Shown: positions 1 through 8,887 of the stretch, one piece after another
Position numbering within the stretch: position 1 is the first letter of the stretch
Layout: every line of letters starts with the position of its first letter
DNA from: Parasegetibacter sp. NRK P23
GTDB lineage: Bacteria > Bacteroidota > Bacteroidia > Chitinophagales > Chitinophagaceae
Length of the DNA stretch: 64,000 bases
Direction of reading: 5' to 3'
Assembly: GCF_023721715.1 (NCBI RefSeq)
Contig: NZ_JAMDLG010000001.1
Coordinates: 1,367,889 to 1,431,888, forward strand
Notes under the pieces: model-generated
The model's database searches: none
The model's input: the letters and a program-made list of their open reading frames with translations, nothing else
Told to the model about the DNA's origin: nothing
Translations under genes and position numbers: made by a program

Positions 1-3000
1 GTTTCAACGAAGGAGAAAACGGTAGGCGTGGAAATACCGCTAACGGCGGCATTCAACGTTAGTGCCACCACCATTTGCAGCAATCAAAGCGTGTCGGTTA
101 CCGACCAGTCGAATGCCAATGCGGGCGGCTGTCAGCGCCCGGTCTATTCCTGGACCATTTCTCCCTCCACAGGCTTCACCATCAACGGACCAAATACGCC
201 CAATCCAACCATTACATTTATTGACGCGGGCGTTTACACGATTGTACAAAACATCACCAACAGTTGCGGAACATATTCTTCCGCTGCGCGCACGGTAACC
301 GTGAATGGCGCTCCGTTCGTAAGTTTTTCACCGGCCAACACCAGCCTGTGTAGAACCGGACCACTTAATGAGACCATTGATTTTTCACAGGCGCCTTTTA
401 AACCCACTTACAGCACCTCCTCCGCCACGCCCGCCATCACCTCCTGGTCGTGGACGGTAGACGGGCCCGCCGCTGATTATGAATTTATAACCGCGAGCAA
501 TATTGATTATCCCAGCATAAGGTTCAAAACATTCCGGTGCTATAATATAACCGTTACTGTGAACGGGAATTGTAATCCCCCCAATTCAAAGACGCTGCAG
601 CTCTGCTTCAAACAATCTCCGGAGATTACCACAACGCCGCTATCTGCTACCATCTGTTCAAAAGGAACAGCTCCCGCCATTAACTTAACATCGAACATGC
701 CGGGCGCCAGCTTCAGCTGGCAGGCCGTATATTCAGGTGTAACGCCTATCGGTCCTGCATCAGGGACCACCAATATTCCTTCACGTATTTATGAGGTGAC
801 CGGCGCTTCCCCCGGTTCCATCACCTATACCATGGCTGCTACGGTGAATGGCTGCACGGGTCCTGCCAAACAATATGTTGTTGCTGTTACGCCTTCGGCC
901 AACGCGGAAATAAAATATGAAGGATCCCCTATTTGCAACACCCTCGCTACATCACCGGTTAAACTCACCGGTACAACGGGAGGAACTTTTACGGCCAGCC
1001 CTGGCGGGCTCGTAATAGATGCCGTTACAGGCACTATTTCGCCCACGGCAAGTACACCCGGCACGTACACGGTAACCTACGCGGTTGCTGCATCGCCTCC
1101 CTGCGTTGCGTTCAGCACCACCACCACGGTTACCATCAACCAGGGGAACGCGGCTTCCGCAGGCATCAGTTACCCGGCGGAACTTTGTAATGTAGCCAAC
1201 ACCGCCGCTACGCCCAATCCGCCTGTTGCCGTTGTACGCACCGGCACACCCGGAGGCACCTATTCTATTGCACCGGTTACTGGTCTGACCATTGATGCCG
1301 CTTCGGGCACCATCAACCCTGCGGGCGCAACGCCTGGTACTTATACCATTACCTATACCATCGCGAACACCGCCGGATGTGCTGATTATAAAGTTACCGC
1401 CAATGTAACCATACAGCCCGCGCCTACTGCGCAAATCAGCTATGCAGGTCCGGTATGCGCATCCGTGACCGCAGTACCCGTATCGCTTTCCGGCACTACG
1501 GGCGGCACCTATAGCGCCGCCGCGGGCCTAGCCATCAATGCCACCACGGGCACCATCAACCCTTCTTTAAGTACGCCAGGCACTTATACCATAACCTATA
1601 CCGTTGCGCCTTCGGCTGCATGCCCCGGCACTTCAGCCACCGCCAATATTATAATTACGCGGCCGCCTTCCGCCAGTATAAATTACCCGGCCACGTTGTG
1701 TAATGTAGCCAACACTCCTTCCACGCCCAACTTACCCGTGCCGGTAACGCACACCGGTACTACAGGAGGAATATATTCAATAGCGCCTGCCACGGGTTTA
1801 AAAATTGATGCCGTTACAGGAACGCTGGACCCCTCGGGCGCTGCGCCCGGCACCTACATTATTACTTACACCGTTGCGGCGGCGGGCGGATGCAACACCT
1901 TTACCACGTCGGCCACCGTAAATGTGAATGGTACGCCTACAGCTACCATATGGTACACCTCTCCGTTATGTTCTTCCGCCGGTATTGCCGCGGTCACCAG
2001 AACAGGCAATGCCGGGGGTACGTATACAGCCACACCCACGGGCTTAGTGATTGATGCTGCTACCGGCGCCATCAACACCCTGCAAAGTACACCCGGCACG
2101 TATGAGGTTACTTACACCATTGCGCCTTCGGCACCATGTCCCGGCTTTGAGACTAAGACTACTGTTCAAATCACGCAGGCGCCTTCAGCCAACATCACTT
2201 ATCCGGCTGTACTGTGTAATGTGGCCAACACATCCGCTACACCCAATAATCCTGTTGCCGTTGTACAAACGGGCACCACTGGTGGCACGTATTCCATACA
2301 ACCAGCTTCGGGGTTAAGTATTGATGCCAATACCGGCACGATAACGCCTTCAAACGCCACGGCAGGCACCTATACCATTACCTACACCATTACCGGCGCG
2401 GGAGGATGCCCCGCGTTTACCACTTCGGCCACCGTGGTGGTGAACAGTTCCCCCACGGCTAGTATTAGCTATCCGGGTTCTCCTTACTGCAATGGCATTA
2501 CACAGGTACAACCCGTTACCCGAACAGGCAATACGGGAGGCGTGTACACCGCAGGCCCCGGATTGTCTTTAGATCGTGTTACAGGCGCCATCAATCCTTC
2601 TTTAAGCATGCCCGGCACTTATACTGTAACTTATACAATCACCCCTGCTCCTCCTTGCTTTGTGCTTAGGACTTCAACCAGCGTGACCATCACGGAAGCT
2701 CCTGCCATAAGCGTGGTTAATCCCGCGCAAACTATTTGTTCAGGGGAAACAGCGGTTTTCGGGATCACGCCTTCTTTGGCCAATATCAGTGTAAACTGGT
2801 CGGTAACAGGGGCATTACCCCCGGGCGTAGCGGGCATTTCGTCGGGAAATATTGCGGCGCCGGCCACGGCTGTATCCCTGCGTTTTACCAACACAGGCAG
2901 CACCAGTCAGACCTTAAGTATACAAGTCGTTCCTGTTAATCCCGCACAGAATCCCTGTGCAGGACCACCCGTGGTGATGCAGCTTACGGTGAATCCGATA

Positions 3001-4659
3001 TCGCCGTTACCGGTTGTTGATGATACAATTAAATATTGCCAGGCTGCTCCCGTAGTACCGCTTACCGCAGGTACCGCGCCGGGCCACTGGCTGATATGGT
3101 ATGATGACAACGGGCAATTACTGCCTGCCGCACCCACACCGTCAACGGCAATACCCGCCCAATTCATTTATTTCGTGAGTCAGGTGAACGCATACAATTG
3201 TGAAAGCCCTAAAAAGAAGGTAGTGGTAGTGGTGAAGCCAACCCCGGTGATCAGCTTTAACGCCCTTAAAGATCCTACGGATTGCGGCATTCCATCAGGA
3301 GCGGTTATACTTACCGTTACCAGTTTGAATAGTACGATACCCATTGCCAATGCGGCTTTCGAAATTTATTACAACAAAGACTACTCCGGCAACACAACAG
3401 GCCCGGTTACCGGCAGCACCAATGCCGCGGGCGAACTGCGCATAGCCCTCACCGCGGGTACTTACAGCAATATAAGGGTGGTGCTGAACGGCTGCATTTC
3501 CAATACACTCGCAGGCCCCTATGTGTTAAAGGATCCCACTCCACCGGGGATACCAGCCGCGGGATATAATACCAACCTGTGCAGTAATGATACGCTCAGG
3601 CTAACGGCTTTGTCGGTACCCGGTGTTTTAGGCAGCGGCGATCCCAATGGCAGTGTTCCCGTTAGCTATGTTTGGGCCGGTCCTGCATTTGGCAACAGCA
3701 ACCATACAACTTCAGGCAGTACGATCGCGCTGGCGCCGCCTTTGGAGCAAAAAGCCGGCTTCTATGTGGTGTATGCCTTGCAAGGGAATTGCCGGTCCGT
3801 TGAAACATCTTTCATCGTTACCGTAAAGCAGGCGCCTTCCAAACCTGTTGTTGTCACTAGGACCCCACTCTGCGTAGGAGATGAGTTGCCGCTCCGCGCC
3901 AACAGCAGTATGCCGGGGAACAGCCCGCAGCTTAACTATACCTGGACAGGACCGGGTTTCAGCACGCCGATAAATGTGCAGAACACAGGCATCAGCAGCG
4001 TTACCGTAAATGATGGCGGCCTGTATACCATTACAGCCACTTCACCGGTAACAGGCTGCAGCGCACAAACAGACACTTTAATTCGTATCGGAAATTACCC
4101 TGAGATCGTATTACGTCCCGGACTGGTTACCGCGCAAACAGGCACGTTAATGCCCCTCAAGCCTATCATACTCAACAGCAGCGCGCCGAATGTATTGCCC
4201 ATGCAGTCCTATTCATGGACGCCCGCCACCGATCTTACCTGCTACGGCAATGGTTGCGACAGTGCCGTGGCTACGGTGAAAAGAGACGTTTGCTACCAGG
4301 TAAAAGCCACCAACATTTATGGTTGCAGCGATACCGCCAGCATCTGTATCAAAGCGTTCTGCCAGAATGCCCAGGTGTTCATACCCAACGCGTTTACACC
4401 GGATGGCGACGGGCAGAATGATATTTTCATGGTAAGGGCCACCGGCATCGCCTCCGTGAAATCGTTCCGCATCTTCAACCGGTATGGAGAAGTCGTTTTT
4501 GAGAAATACAATTTCACGCCCAACAACCCAGCTTTTGGATGGAACGGCACCATTAAAGGGCAAAGAGGCATACCGGCGGTATACGTGTATACGGCTGAGG
4601 TGGTTTGTGAAAACGGCACTACGTATGCTTATCATGGCAACGTCACACTGTTACGCTAA
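1..4659 (+). CDS. Giant gliding-motility/T9SS-exported surface protein, 5' truncated
   Basis: The reading frame is open from base 1, so the N-terminus lies outside the window; the GTG at 28 is only an internal codon. About 1,550 residues are visible. They start with PKD/Ig-like segments. Then come seven repeats of about 86 residues (about 892-2697), each with a Tyr-Pro...Cys start, a TGGTY core and a PGTY(T/E)(I/V)TYT end. More Ig-like segments follow. The last 90 residues (FIPNAFTPDGDGQND, then FRIFNRYGEVVFE) are the CHU-type gliding-motility C-terminal domain, a type B signal for type IX secretion. The protein is therefore inferred to be exported to the cell surface as an adhesin or matrix component. 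A PorP/SprF-family gene follows after 10 bp, the usual partner of type B cargo. Ligand unknown. Confidence 0.9.
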   Translation, partial: VSTKEKTVGVEIPLTAAFNVSATTICSNQSVSVTDQSNANAGGCQRPVYSWTISPSTGFTINGPNTPNPTITFIDAGVYTIVQNITNSCGTYSSAARTVTVNGAPFVSFSPANTSLCRTGPLNETIDFSQAPFKPTYSTSSATPAITSWSWTVDGPAADYEFITASNIDYPSIRFKTFRCYNITVTVNGNCNPPNSKTLQLCFKQSPEITTTPLSATICSKGTAPAINLTSNMPGASFSWQAVYSGVTPIGPASGTTNIPSRIYEVTGASPGSITYTMAATVNGCTGPAKQYVVAVTPSANAEIKYEGSPICNTLATSPVKLTGTTGGTFTASPGGLVIDAVTGTISPTASTPGTYTVTYAVAASPPCVAFSTTTTVTINQGNAASAGISYPAELCNVANTAATPNPPVAVVRTGTPGGTYSIAPVTGLTIDAASGTINPAGATPGTYTITYTIANTAGCADYKVTANVTIQPAPTAQISYAGPVCASVTAVPVSLSGTTGGTYSAAAGLAINATTGTINPSLSTPGTYTITYTVAPSAACPGTSATANIIITRPPSASINYPATLCNVANTPSTPNLPVPVTHTGTTGGIYSIAPATGLKIDAVTGTLDPSGAAPGTYIITYTVAAAGGCNTFTTSATVNVNGTPTATIWYTSPLCSSAGIAAVTRTGNAGGTYTATPTGLVIDAATGAINTLQSTPGTYEVTYTIAPSAPCPGFETKTTVQITQAPSANITYPAVLCNVANTSATPNNPVAVVQTGTTGGTYSIQPASGLSIDANTGTITPSNATAGTYTITYTITGAGGCPAFTTSATVVVNSSPTASISYPGSPYCNGITQVQPVTRTGNTGGVYTAGPGLSLDRVTGAINPSLSMPGTYTVTYTITPAPPCFVLRTSTSVTITEAPAISVVNPAQTICSGETAVFGITPSLANISVNWSVTGALPPGVAGISSGNIAAPATAVSLRFTNTGSTSQTLSIQVVPVNPAQNPCAGPPVVMQLTVNPISPLPVVDDTIKYCQAAPVVPLTAGTAPGHWLIWYDDNGQLLPAAPTPSTAIPAQFIYFVSQVNAYNCESPKKKVVVVVKPTPVISFNALKDPTDCGIPSGAVILTVTSLNSTIPIANAAFEIYYNKDYSGNTTGPVTGSTNAAGELRIALTAGTYSNIRVVLNGCISNTLAGPYVLKDPTPPGIPAAGYNTNLCSNDTLRLTALSVPGVLGSGDPNGSVPVSYVWAGPAFGNSNHTTSGSTIALAPPLEQKAGFYVVYALQGNCRSVETSFIVTVKQAPSKPVVVTRTPLCVGDELPLRANSSMPGNSPQLNYTWTGPGFSTPINVQNTGISSVTVNDGGLYTITATSPVTGCSAQTDTLIRIGNYPEIVLRPGLVTAQTGTLMPLKPIILNSSAPNVLPMQSYSWTPATDLTCYGNGCDSAVATVKRDVCYQVKATNIYGCSDTASICIKAFCQNAQVFIPNAFTPDGDGQNDIFMVRATGIASVKSFRIFNRYGEVVFEKYNFTPNNPAFGWNGTIKGQRGIPAVYVYTAEVVCENGTTYAYHGNVTLLR

Positions 4660-4669
4660 AACAAGGAAC

Positions 4670-5710
4670 ATGAAAATATTTTTACGGTTATTACTGGTGA
4701 TCATCTGCTGCTCCGGCAGCAACGCGGGCTTCGCCCAGGACTTCCACTATTCCCAGTTTTATGAAATGCCCATGTTGCGCAACCCCGCCCTCACGGGCAT
4801 GTTCCTGGGCGATATCAAAGTAGCTACCGCTTTCAGAACACAATGGAACGGCATCACCACGCCTTACAAAACAGTATCGGTAGGCGCGGAATTCAAGTTG
4901 CCTTCCGATGAAAACAGAGCGGTACGTTTAAGTACAGGACTACAGGTAGACCGGGATGTGGCCGGAGATTCAAAACTCAGTAAAACGCAGCTCATGCCTG
5001 TTGTAAATCTTCACCTGCCCATTCAACACGATGCGAACTCGTATGTATCGGTCGCGTTCGCGGGTTCAGCGGTACACCATAGCTTCGACAGATCGGGCCT
5101 TACTTTCGATGACCAGTTTGTTAACGGTACGGTTACGGGCAGTTCCGGCCAGAAATTCAATTTCAGCAACCGCAGTTATTTTAACGGCGTATCGTTGGGC
5201 CTTTCGTACAATTATGGCGGGCTGGATGCTACAGACAGCCGATACTATATAGGAGCAGCCATTTTTAATATTGCTCAAAAAGAAGCGGTGCCCTATTTCC
5301 AGGATACCATCAGCATGAAATACAATAAAAAAATCAGCGCGAATGCCGGGTCCGTTATACCCACCAGCGCGGAAGACAGGTTCACTTTTTACGCCGACTA
5401 TTTTAAGCAAACCGGCAATTCGTTGTTCCAGATAGGTGCCTTGTTTACCCACGATTTTTATCAGCACGACCTGGACCAGGACCTTAAAACAGGCATTACA
5501 GTCGGTATTATCCACCGATGGGCCGATGCTGTGGTGCCGGTGATTAAACTGGAGTATTATAACCTTGTTATGGGCTTTAGCTATGATGCGAATATCAGTC
5601 AGCTTGCGGTAGCTTCCAGGATTAAGAACGCGTTTGAACTAACGCTTTCGTATAAAGGATTTTTAAACATGCGGAATTCTACTTTGAGGCAGGTTTGGTG
5701 CCCAAGGTGA
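4670..5710 (+). CDS. PorP/SprF family type IX secretion membrane protein
   Basis: The 346-residue protein begins with a signal peptide (MKIFLRLLLVIICCSGSNAG, cleavage near FAQ) and continues with the family hallmark DFHYSQFYEMPMLRNPALTG and RTQWNGI. The rest alternates short amphipathic strands, as in an outer-membrane beta-barrel. It ends in CPR, where many relatives end in CPRF. An upstream extension to 4484 lies inside the preceding gene, so the ATG at 4670 is chosen because it gives the signal peptide. Proteins of this family (SprF with SprB) are needed for secretion or anchoring of cargo with type B C-terminal domains. Its position 10 bp after such a cargo gene fits that role. Confidence 0.9.
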   Translation: MKIFLRLLLVIICCSGSNAGFAQDFHYSQFYEMPMLRNPALTGMFLGDIKVATAFRTQWNGITTPYKTVSVGAEFKLPSDENRAVRLSTGLQVDRDVAGDSKLSKTQLMPVVNLHLPIQHDANSYVSVAFAGSAVHHSFDRSGLTFDDQFVNGTVTGSSGQKFNFSNRSYFNGVSLGLSYNYGGLDATDSRYYIGAAIFNIAQKEAVPYFQDTISMKYNKKISANAGSVIPTSAEDRFTFYADYFKQTGNSLFQIGALFTHDFYQHDLDQDLKTGITVGIIHRWADAVVPVIKLEYYNLVMGFSYDANISQLAVASRIKNAFELTLSYKGFLNMRNSTLRQVWCPR

Positions 5711-5958
5711 GCAAAGACCGGAGCTGTTATGAAGGAGAAAGCCAGGAATGCCTGAGTCTTATTATAAGTTCTGGATTGTGCCTGGAAGGCAATTTTATGA
5801 ACCTAAGCATTGGCACTACCTAAAGTTTTAGATCAACCCATTAAACGGGGTAGGTTGTGGCAATATTTTATCCATGGTTTTACATTTTTTGCATGGGTAT
5901 TTATATTTCTCACCTTTTAATTAACTTGACTTCGTTTAGAAACCTTAAATCTTATTCT

Positions 5959-6273
5959 ATGTTGTCCTGCGTCTCAGCCGGCACTTCTTCAAATTACAGC
6001 TATTTTCATTTGGCAAGTAAGTTTTTTCTTTTTGTACTTTTTGTACACCTCTCTGTTTTTTGCCTTGCTCAACCACCCACACCGCCAGCGCCCTGCCAAT
6101 GGAAACATGCAAGGTACAGATGTACATCATTGGCCGCTAATGCATCTCATATAATTACAACATTCGAGACAAGCTACCATTATGAATGCGCAGTAGGCGG
6201 TAATCAAAACCGGTGTGAAGTAATTGATTGCAATGGTGATGTATTATTTATACTGATGTGCATTCCTGACTAA
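5959..6273 (+). CDS. Small exported Cys protein, first of three similar proteins
   Basis: The 104-residue product has a hydrophobic segment (FFLFVLFVHLSVFCLAQ) that looks like a signal peptide, a proline-rich stretch and a short Cys domain. The domain carries an RC-T motif, then EC, eight residues, C, four residues, C (CEVIDC). The same four-Cys pattern occurs in the proteins at 6342 and 7865. The start is uncertain: the frame opens further upstream with a GTG at 5857, and the ATG at 5959 is chosen because it precedes the signal-like segment. No known family was recognised. The layout (tiny exported Cys protein beside 6-bladed propeller lipoproteins) recalls the NVEALA peptides of Bacteroides, but the NVEALA motif itself is absent. 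Confidence 0.6.
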   Translation: MLSCVSAGTSSNYSYFHLASKFFLFVLFVHLSVFCLAQPPTPPAPCQWKHARYRCTSLAANASHIITTFETSYHYECAVGGNQNRCEVIDCNGDVLFILMCIPD

Positions 6274-6341
6274 GGCAAACAAATCAGTGAATTGCGTACC
6301 CTATATCTTGTACAACAACCATTTAACCAAAAAACACAAAT

Positions 6342-6695
6342 ATGAAAAGAGAAAAAATTCTTGTAGGAAGTTTAATTGCGCTTCCCGTCATAGCCGTTTC
6401 ACTATCTGTTATGGCTCAAAATCCTGTACCGCCTAATACTACTTTAATTTCGACTTCATACGAAACGCACTTCAAGAAAGCACAATATAAGTGTACGGAC
6501 GAAGTGCGTACAATATCCGTTTCCGGTATATCACACCAAAACGGAGGAGGTACACAAGTTGGAGCATTTACCATATCATTCGGAGGGGGTACGCAGAGCA
6601 GAACTGAATGTGCTCTTGGCGGCAGTAACGTAACCTGTCAATTGATAAACTGTCAGGGACAGACAATGATGACACTTCTTAATACACTTCCTTAA
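6342..6695 (+). CDS. Small exported Cys protein, second of three similar proteins
   Basis: The product has 117 residues. A signal peptide (MKREKILVGSLIALPVIAVSLSVMAQ) is followed by a KKAQYKCT motif matching KHARYRCT in the protein at 5959. A Gly/Thr-rich middle comes next, then EC-A-L-GG, C and four residues to the last C (CQLINC). The Cys spacing of the C-terminal half (C-x8-C-x4-C) is identical to that of the upstream protein. The gene is AT-rich relative to the flanking regions. It is followed by a strong hairpin and then by a 6-bladed propeller lipoprotein gene. Function is unknown; an extracytoplasmic, disulfide-stabilised peptide is inferred. Confidence 0.7.
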   Translation: MKREKILVGSLIALPVIAVSLSVMAQNPVPPNTTLISTSYETHFKKAQYKCTDEVRTISVSGISHQNGGGTQVGAFTISFGGGTQSRTECALGGSNVTCQLINCQGQTMMTLLNTLP

Positions 6696-6702
6696 AACAA
6701 AA

Positions 6703-6730
6703 AATGCCGGCAGTTCATCCTGCCGGCATT
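6703..6730 (+). terminator. Hairpin between small Cys gene and propeller gene
   Basis: AATGCCGGCAG and CTGCCGGCATT form an 11-bp perfect stem around a six-base loop, 7 bp after the stop codon at 6695 and 7 bp before the ATG at 6738. No clear T-run follows. It could act as a partial terminator or RNA stabiliser that gives the small gene more transcript than the downstream operon. Confidence 0.55.
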
Positions 6731-6737
6731 CTATCAG

Positions 6738-7886
6738 ATGAAGAACAAAAGAAACAGCGCGCTGACATTTTTTTTCTTATACGCACCGATATTACTTCTT
6801 TCCTGCAAGACGGAAAGAAGTGATCAACAGATTTATGTACCGTTCAGCAACAAGACTTTTGAATACGCCGACTCTATTGTGAAAAAAATCGAATTTGTTC
6901 CACTGGAAACGAATTCTGATTTCCTAATTTCACACATAGATAAAATAATACACAAAGATTCAACCTTTATTATTCTTGATAAACGAATAGCCCGGTCAGT
7001 TTTCATATTTGACGACAAGGGTGAATTCAGAAAGAGAATCAGAACCGGACAGATCGATGATGTATTATACCACGAAAAAAGGATTTACCTGCTCTCAAAT
7101 GCAAATGGTGCGCTACAAAAATTCTCCTTAGACGGAACCCTTGAGAAAACATACCAATTCCCGGATATCTTTCCCAGGGCAATCGCTTTCGTCTCCAACA
7201 ATACAATTATCGGATACAACAATTACGCTGGAGATCGGACGGGAAATTTTGGCAGAACATGCTTCTATAGAATAGATTCAGATAAACTTATAAGGTGCCA
7301 CACCGAAATGCCTTACAATGAATCTATGATTGAAGATTACGTACCCATTCTTCCCTCAAATATTTTCACAGACAACGGGAGCGAAGTGCTGGTGAACGAA
7401 TTTGCCAATGACGAAATCAATGTGTTTGACAAGCCAAACGGCGCTAATGTAATTCGCTATAAAATAAAATACCAGCGGGAACCTTCCGGCAACAGGTTCA
7501 GCGATCGACACTTCCTTTCCAATGGAATAGAGTACCTACAAAACAAAAAAGAATCTGCTAAAGCGGATATTCTATATGCAAACAAAAAATATTTATTCTT
7601 TAGTTATATCAATGAAGGGGCTGACGATTTCTTTGTTTTGTACGACAGGGCAAAAAGTAAAGTAATTTACAACACTCGTGCATTTGTTCTTGAAAAAGCT
7701 TCCTTCCAACTGCCTTACGACTGGTTTTACGACAATAACGACGACAATACAGTCATCAGTTATCTTAATACTAACCGGCTGATAACCGACAGCTCCTACA
7801 GAAATGCTCTAGAAAAAATCTCTCCTGTATTTTCAAATATCAACAGCTTAAGTAATCCAATTTTATGCAAGATTTTATTAAACTAA
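6738..7886 (+). CDS. 6-bladed beta-propeller lipoprotein
   Basis: The 382-residue protein starts with a lipoprotein signal (FFFLYAPILLLSC, lipid Cys about residue 23). It then has the IEFVPLET segment and repeated IDKIIHKDSTFIILDKR and VFIFDDKGEF motifs typical of the Bacteroidota 6-bladed beta-propeller family (DUF4934-like). Such proteins sit on the periplasmic or outer face of the envelope; their ligands are mostly unknown. The start codon lies 7 bp after a hairpin, and the 3' end overlaps the next small Cys gene by 22 bp, which suggests translational coupling. A similar propeller protein without the lipid Cys is at 8888. Confidence 0.8.
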   Translation: MKNKRNSALTFFFLYAPILLLSCKTERSDQQIYVPFSNKTFEYADSIVKKIEFVPLETNSDFLISHIDKIIHKDSTFIILDKRIARSVFIFDDKGEFRKRIRTGQIDDVLYHEKRIYLLSNANGALQKFSLDGTLEKTYQFPDIFPRAIAFVSNNTIIGYNNYAGDRTGNFGRTCFYRIDSDKLIRCHTEMPYNESMIEDYVPILPSNIFTDNGSEVLVNEFANDEINVFDKPNGANVIRYKIKYQREPSGNRFSDRHFLSNGIEYLQNKKESAKADILYANKKYLFFSYINEGADDFFVLYDRAKSKVIYNTRAFVLEKASFQLPYDWFYDNNDDNTVISYLNTNRLITDSSYRNALEKISPVFSNINSLSNPILCKILLN

Positions 7887-8221
7887 TCGCCTTGGGTCTC
7901 GTCACTTTTTCCGCAGTTTGCTGCGCACAGAAACGCGTTGATAAAGGCCCTGTAAAAGAAGGAGAAATTCATGCCGGACTAAAGAGAACACAGGTAAGAT
8001 GTACATTTGAAGAAACAAAAAACTACAAGTTACTCAAAAAGAAGGGAGACAGTACAAATATTGAATTTAGTTTGTCATTTCAAAACAACGGGAACTATGC
8101 CTACCTCTGTGAGCGTGTGAATGGGTCGAAACAAATAACCTGCCAGGTGGTTGATTGCGACAACCAAACCCAATACACGCTAATGCTGCAGGGCGACTCC
8201 CTTACAATTCTAAAGAAATAA
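7865..8221 (+). CDS. Small exported Cys protein, third of three similar proteins
   Basis: The 118-residue product begins inside the propeller gene. A short signal segment (LIALGLVTFSAVCCAQ) is followed by RTQVRCT, corresponding to ARYRCT and AQYKCT in the two upstream relatives, and by C-x10-C-x4-C ending in CQVVDC. The middle is more charged than in the relatives, and the C-terminus carries an extra LMLQGDSLTIL tail. The four Cys positions are kept although overall identity is low. This suggests a family held together by disulfides or metal binding. The next gene, a thioredoxin-fold lipoprotein, could act on those Cys residues; that is inference. Confidence 0.65.
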   Translation: MQDFIKLIALGLVTFSAVCCAQKRVDKGPVKEGEIHAGLKRTQVRCTFEETKNYKLLKKKGDSTNIEFSLSFQNNGNYAYLCERVNGSKQITCQVVDCDNQTQYTLMLQGDSLTILKK

Positions 8222-8232
8222 CCTTCATTGCC

Positions 8233-8793
8233 GTGAAGATTTTACCGCTTATCATCCTGTCTTTTGTTTTTTTGAAATGCTCCTCCAACAACAGGAACAC
8301 CCCCATTTCAAATACAAATACTGCAAATAATAAAGAAACACCCAGCCTTCCTTTATCTTACAAAGACATCAACATCACATGCGAGGAGGCGCTGCCCACA
8401 AGCAAGGTTAATACATTTACGTTGCATGAATCCAGGTACCCGATGCTGATATTCAGACATAATTACTATGGATGTGAAATGTGTACAGATAGTGTATACC
8501 ATTTGTTGGTTACAAAATTCAAAGACAATGGTCTCCTTAATAAAGTTTTTGTCCTTTCAAATTACCCCACCCTAAAAGATGTGGTGGTATGGCGGGAAAA
8601 TTTTCCGGAACTTAAAAAAGTGTATCATTCTTTACATGCGATAAACATTTATCCTGAAACGCAGCATCACTCCTATTTTTTCATTTATGATCCGCGTAGC
8701 CGTACTATTCAAGATGTTCACTTTCCGGATAAGTCAAACGTCTCACTTACAGAATCATACCTTAAAAGCATCGCGGAAGATATGTCATTATAA
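8233..8793 (+). CDS. Thioredoxin-fold lipoprotein with CxxC
   Basis: With the GTG at 8233 as start, the 186-residue protein has a lipoprotein-like leader (LPLIILSFVFLKC). A domain follows with HESRYPMLIFRHNYYGCEMCTDSV, where GCEMC is the CxxC site at the place expected in a thioredoxin fold after the first strand. The end YFFIYDPRSRTIQDVHFPDK fits the last strands of the TlpA/redoxin type. An upstream ATG at 8155 would overlap the previous gene and lose the leader. Proteins of this kind occur beside 6-bladed propeller genes in Bacteroidota. A periplasmic disulfide reductase or isomerase acting on the neighbouring Cys proteins is plausible but unproven. Confidence 0.65.
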   Translation: MKILPLIILSFVFLKCSSNNRNTPISNTNTANNKETPSLPLSYKDINITCEEALPTSKVNTFTLHESRYPMLIFRHNYYGCEMCTDSVYHLLVTKFKDNGLLNKVFVLSNYPTLKDVVVWRENFPELKKVYHSLHAINIYPETQHHSYFFIYDPRSRTIQDVHFPDKSNVSLTESYLKSIAEDMSL

Positions 8794-8887
8794 AAATGGA
8801 ATAAACTCATTTCAATCATCGGAAATTTCAATCCCCATCGCATCTTATGAAGTTTTTCTCCTTATTTTCGGCCCGTTAACCCCTTTT

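Noticed and set aside
5662-5825. Open frame that runs past the PorP stop in another frame
   Set aside because: It has no start codon or leader and PorP already has the family ending (RNSTLRQVWCPR); no frameshift is needed.
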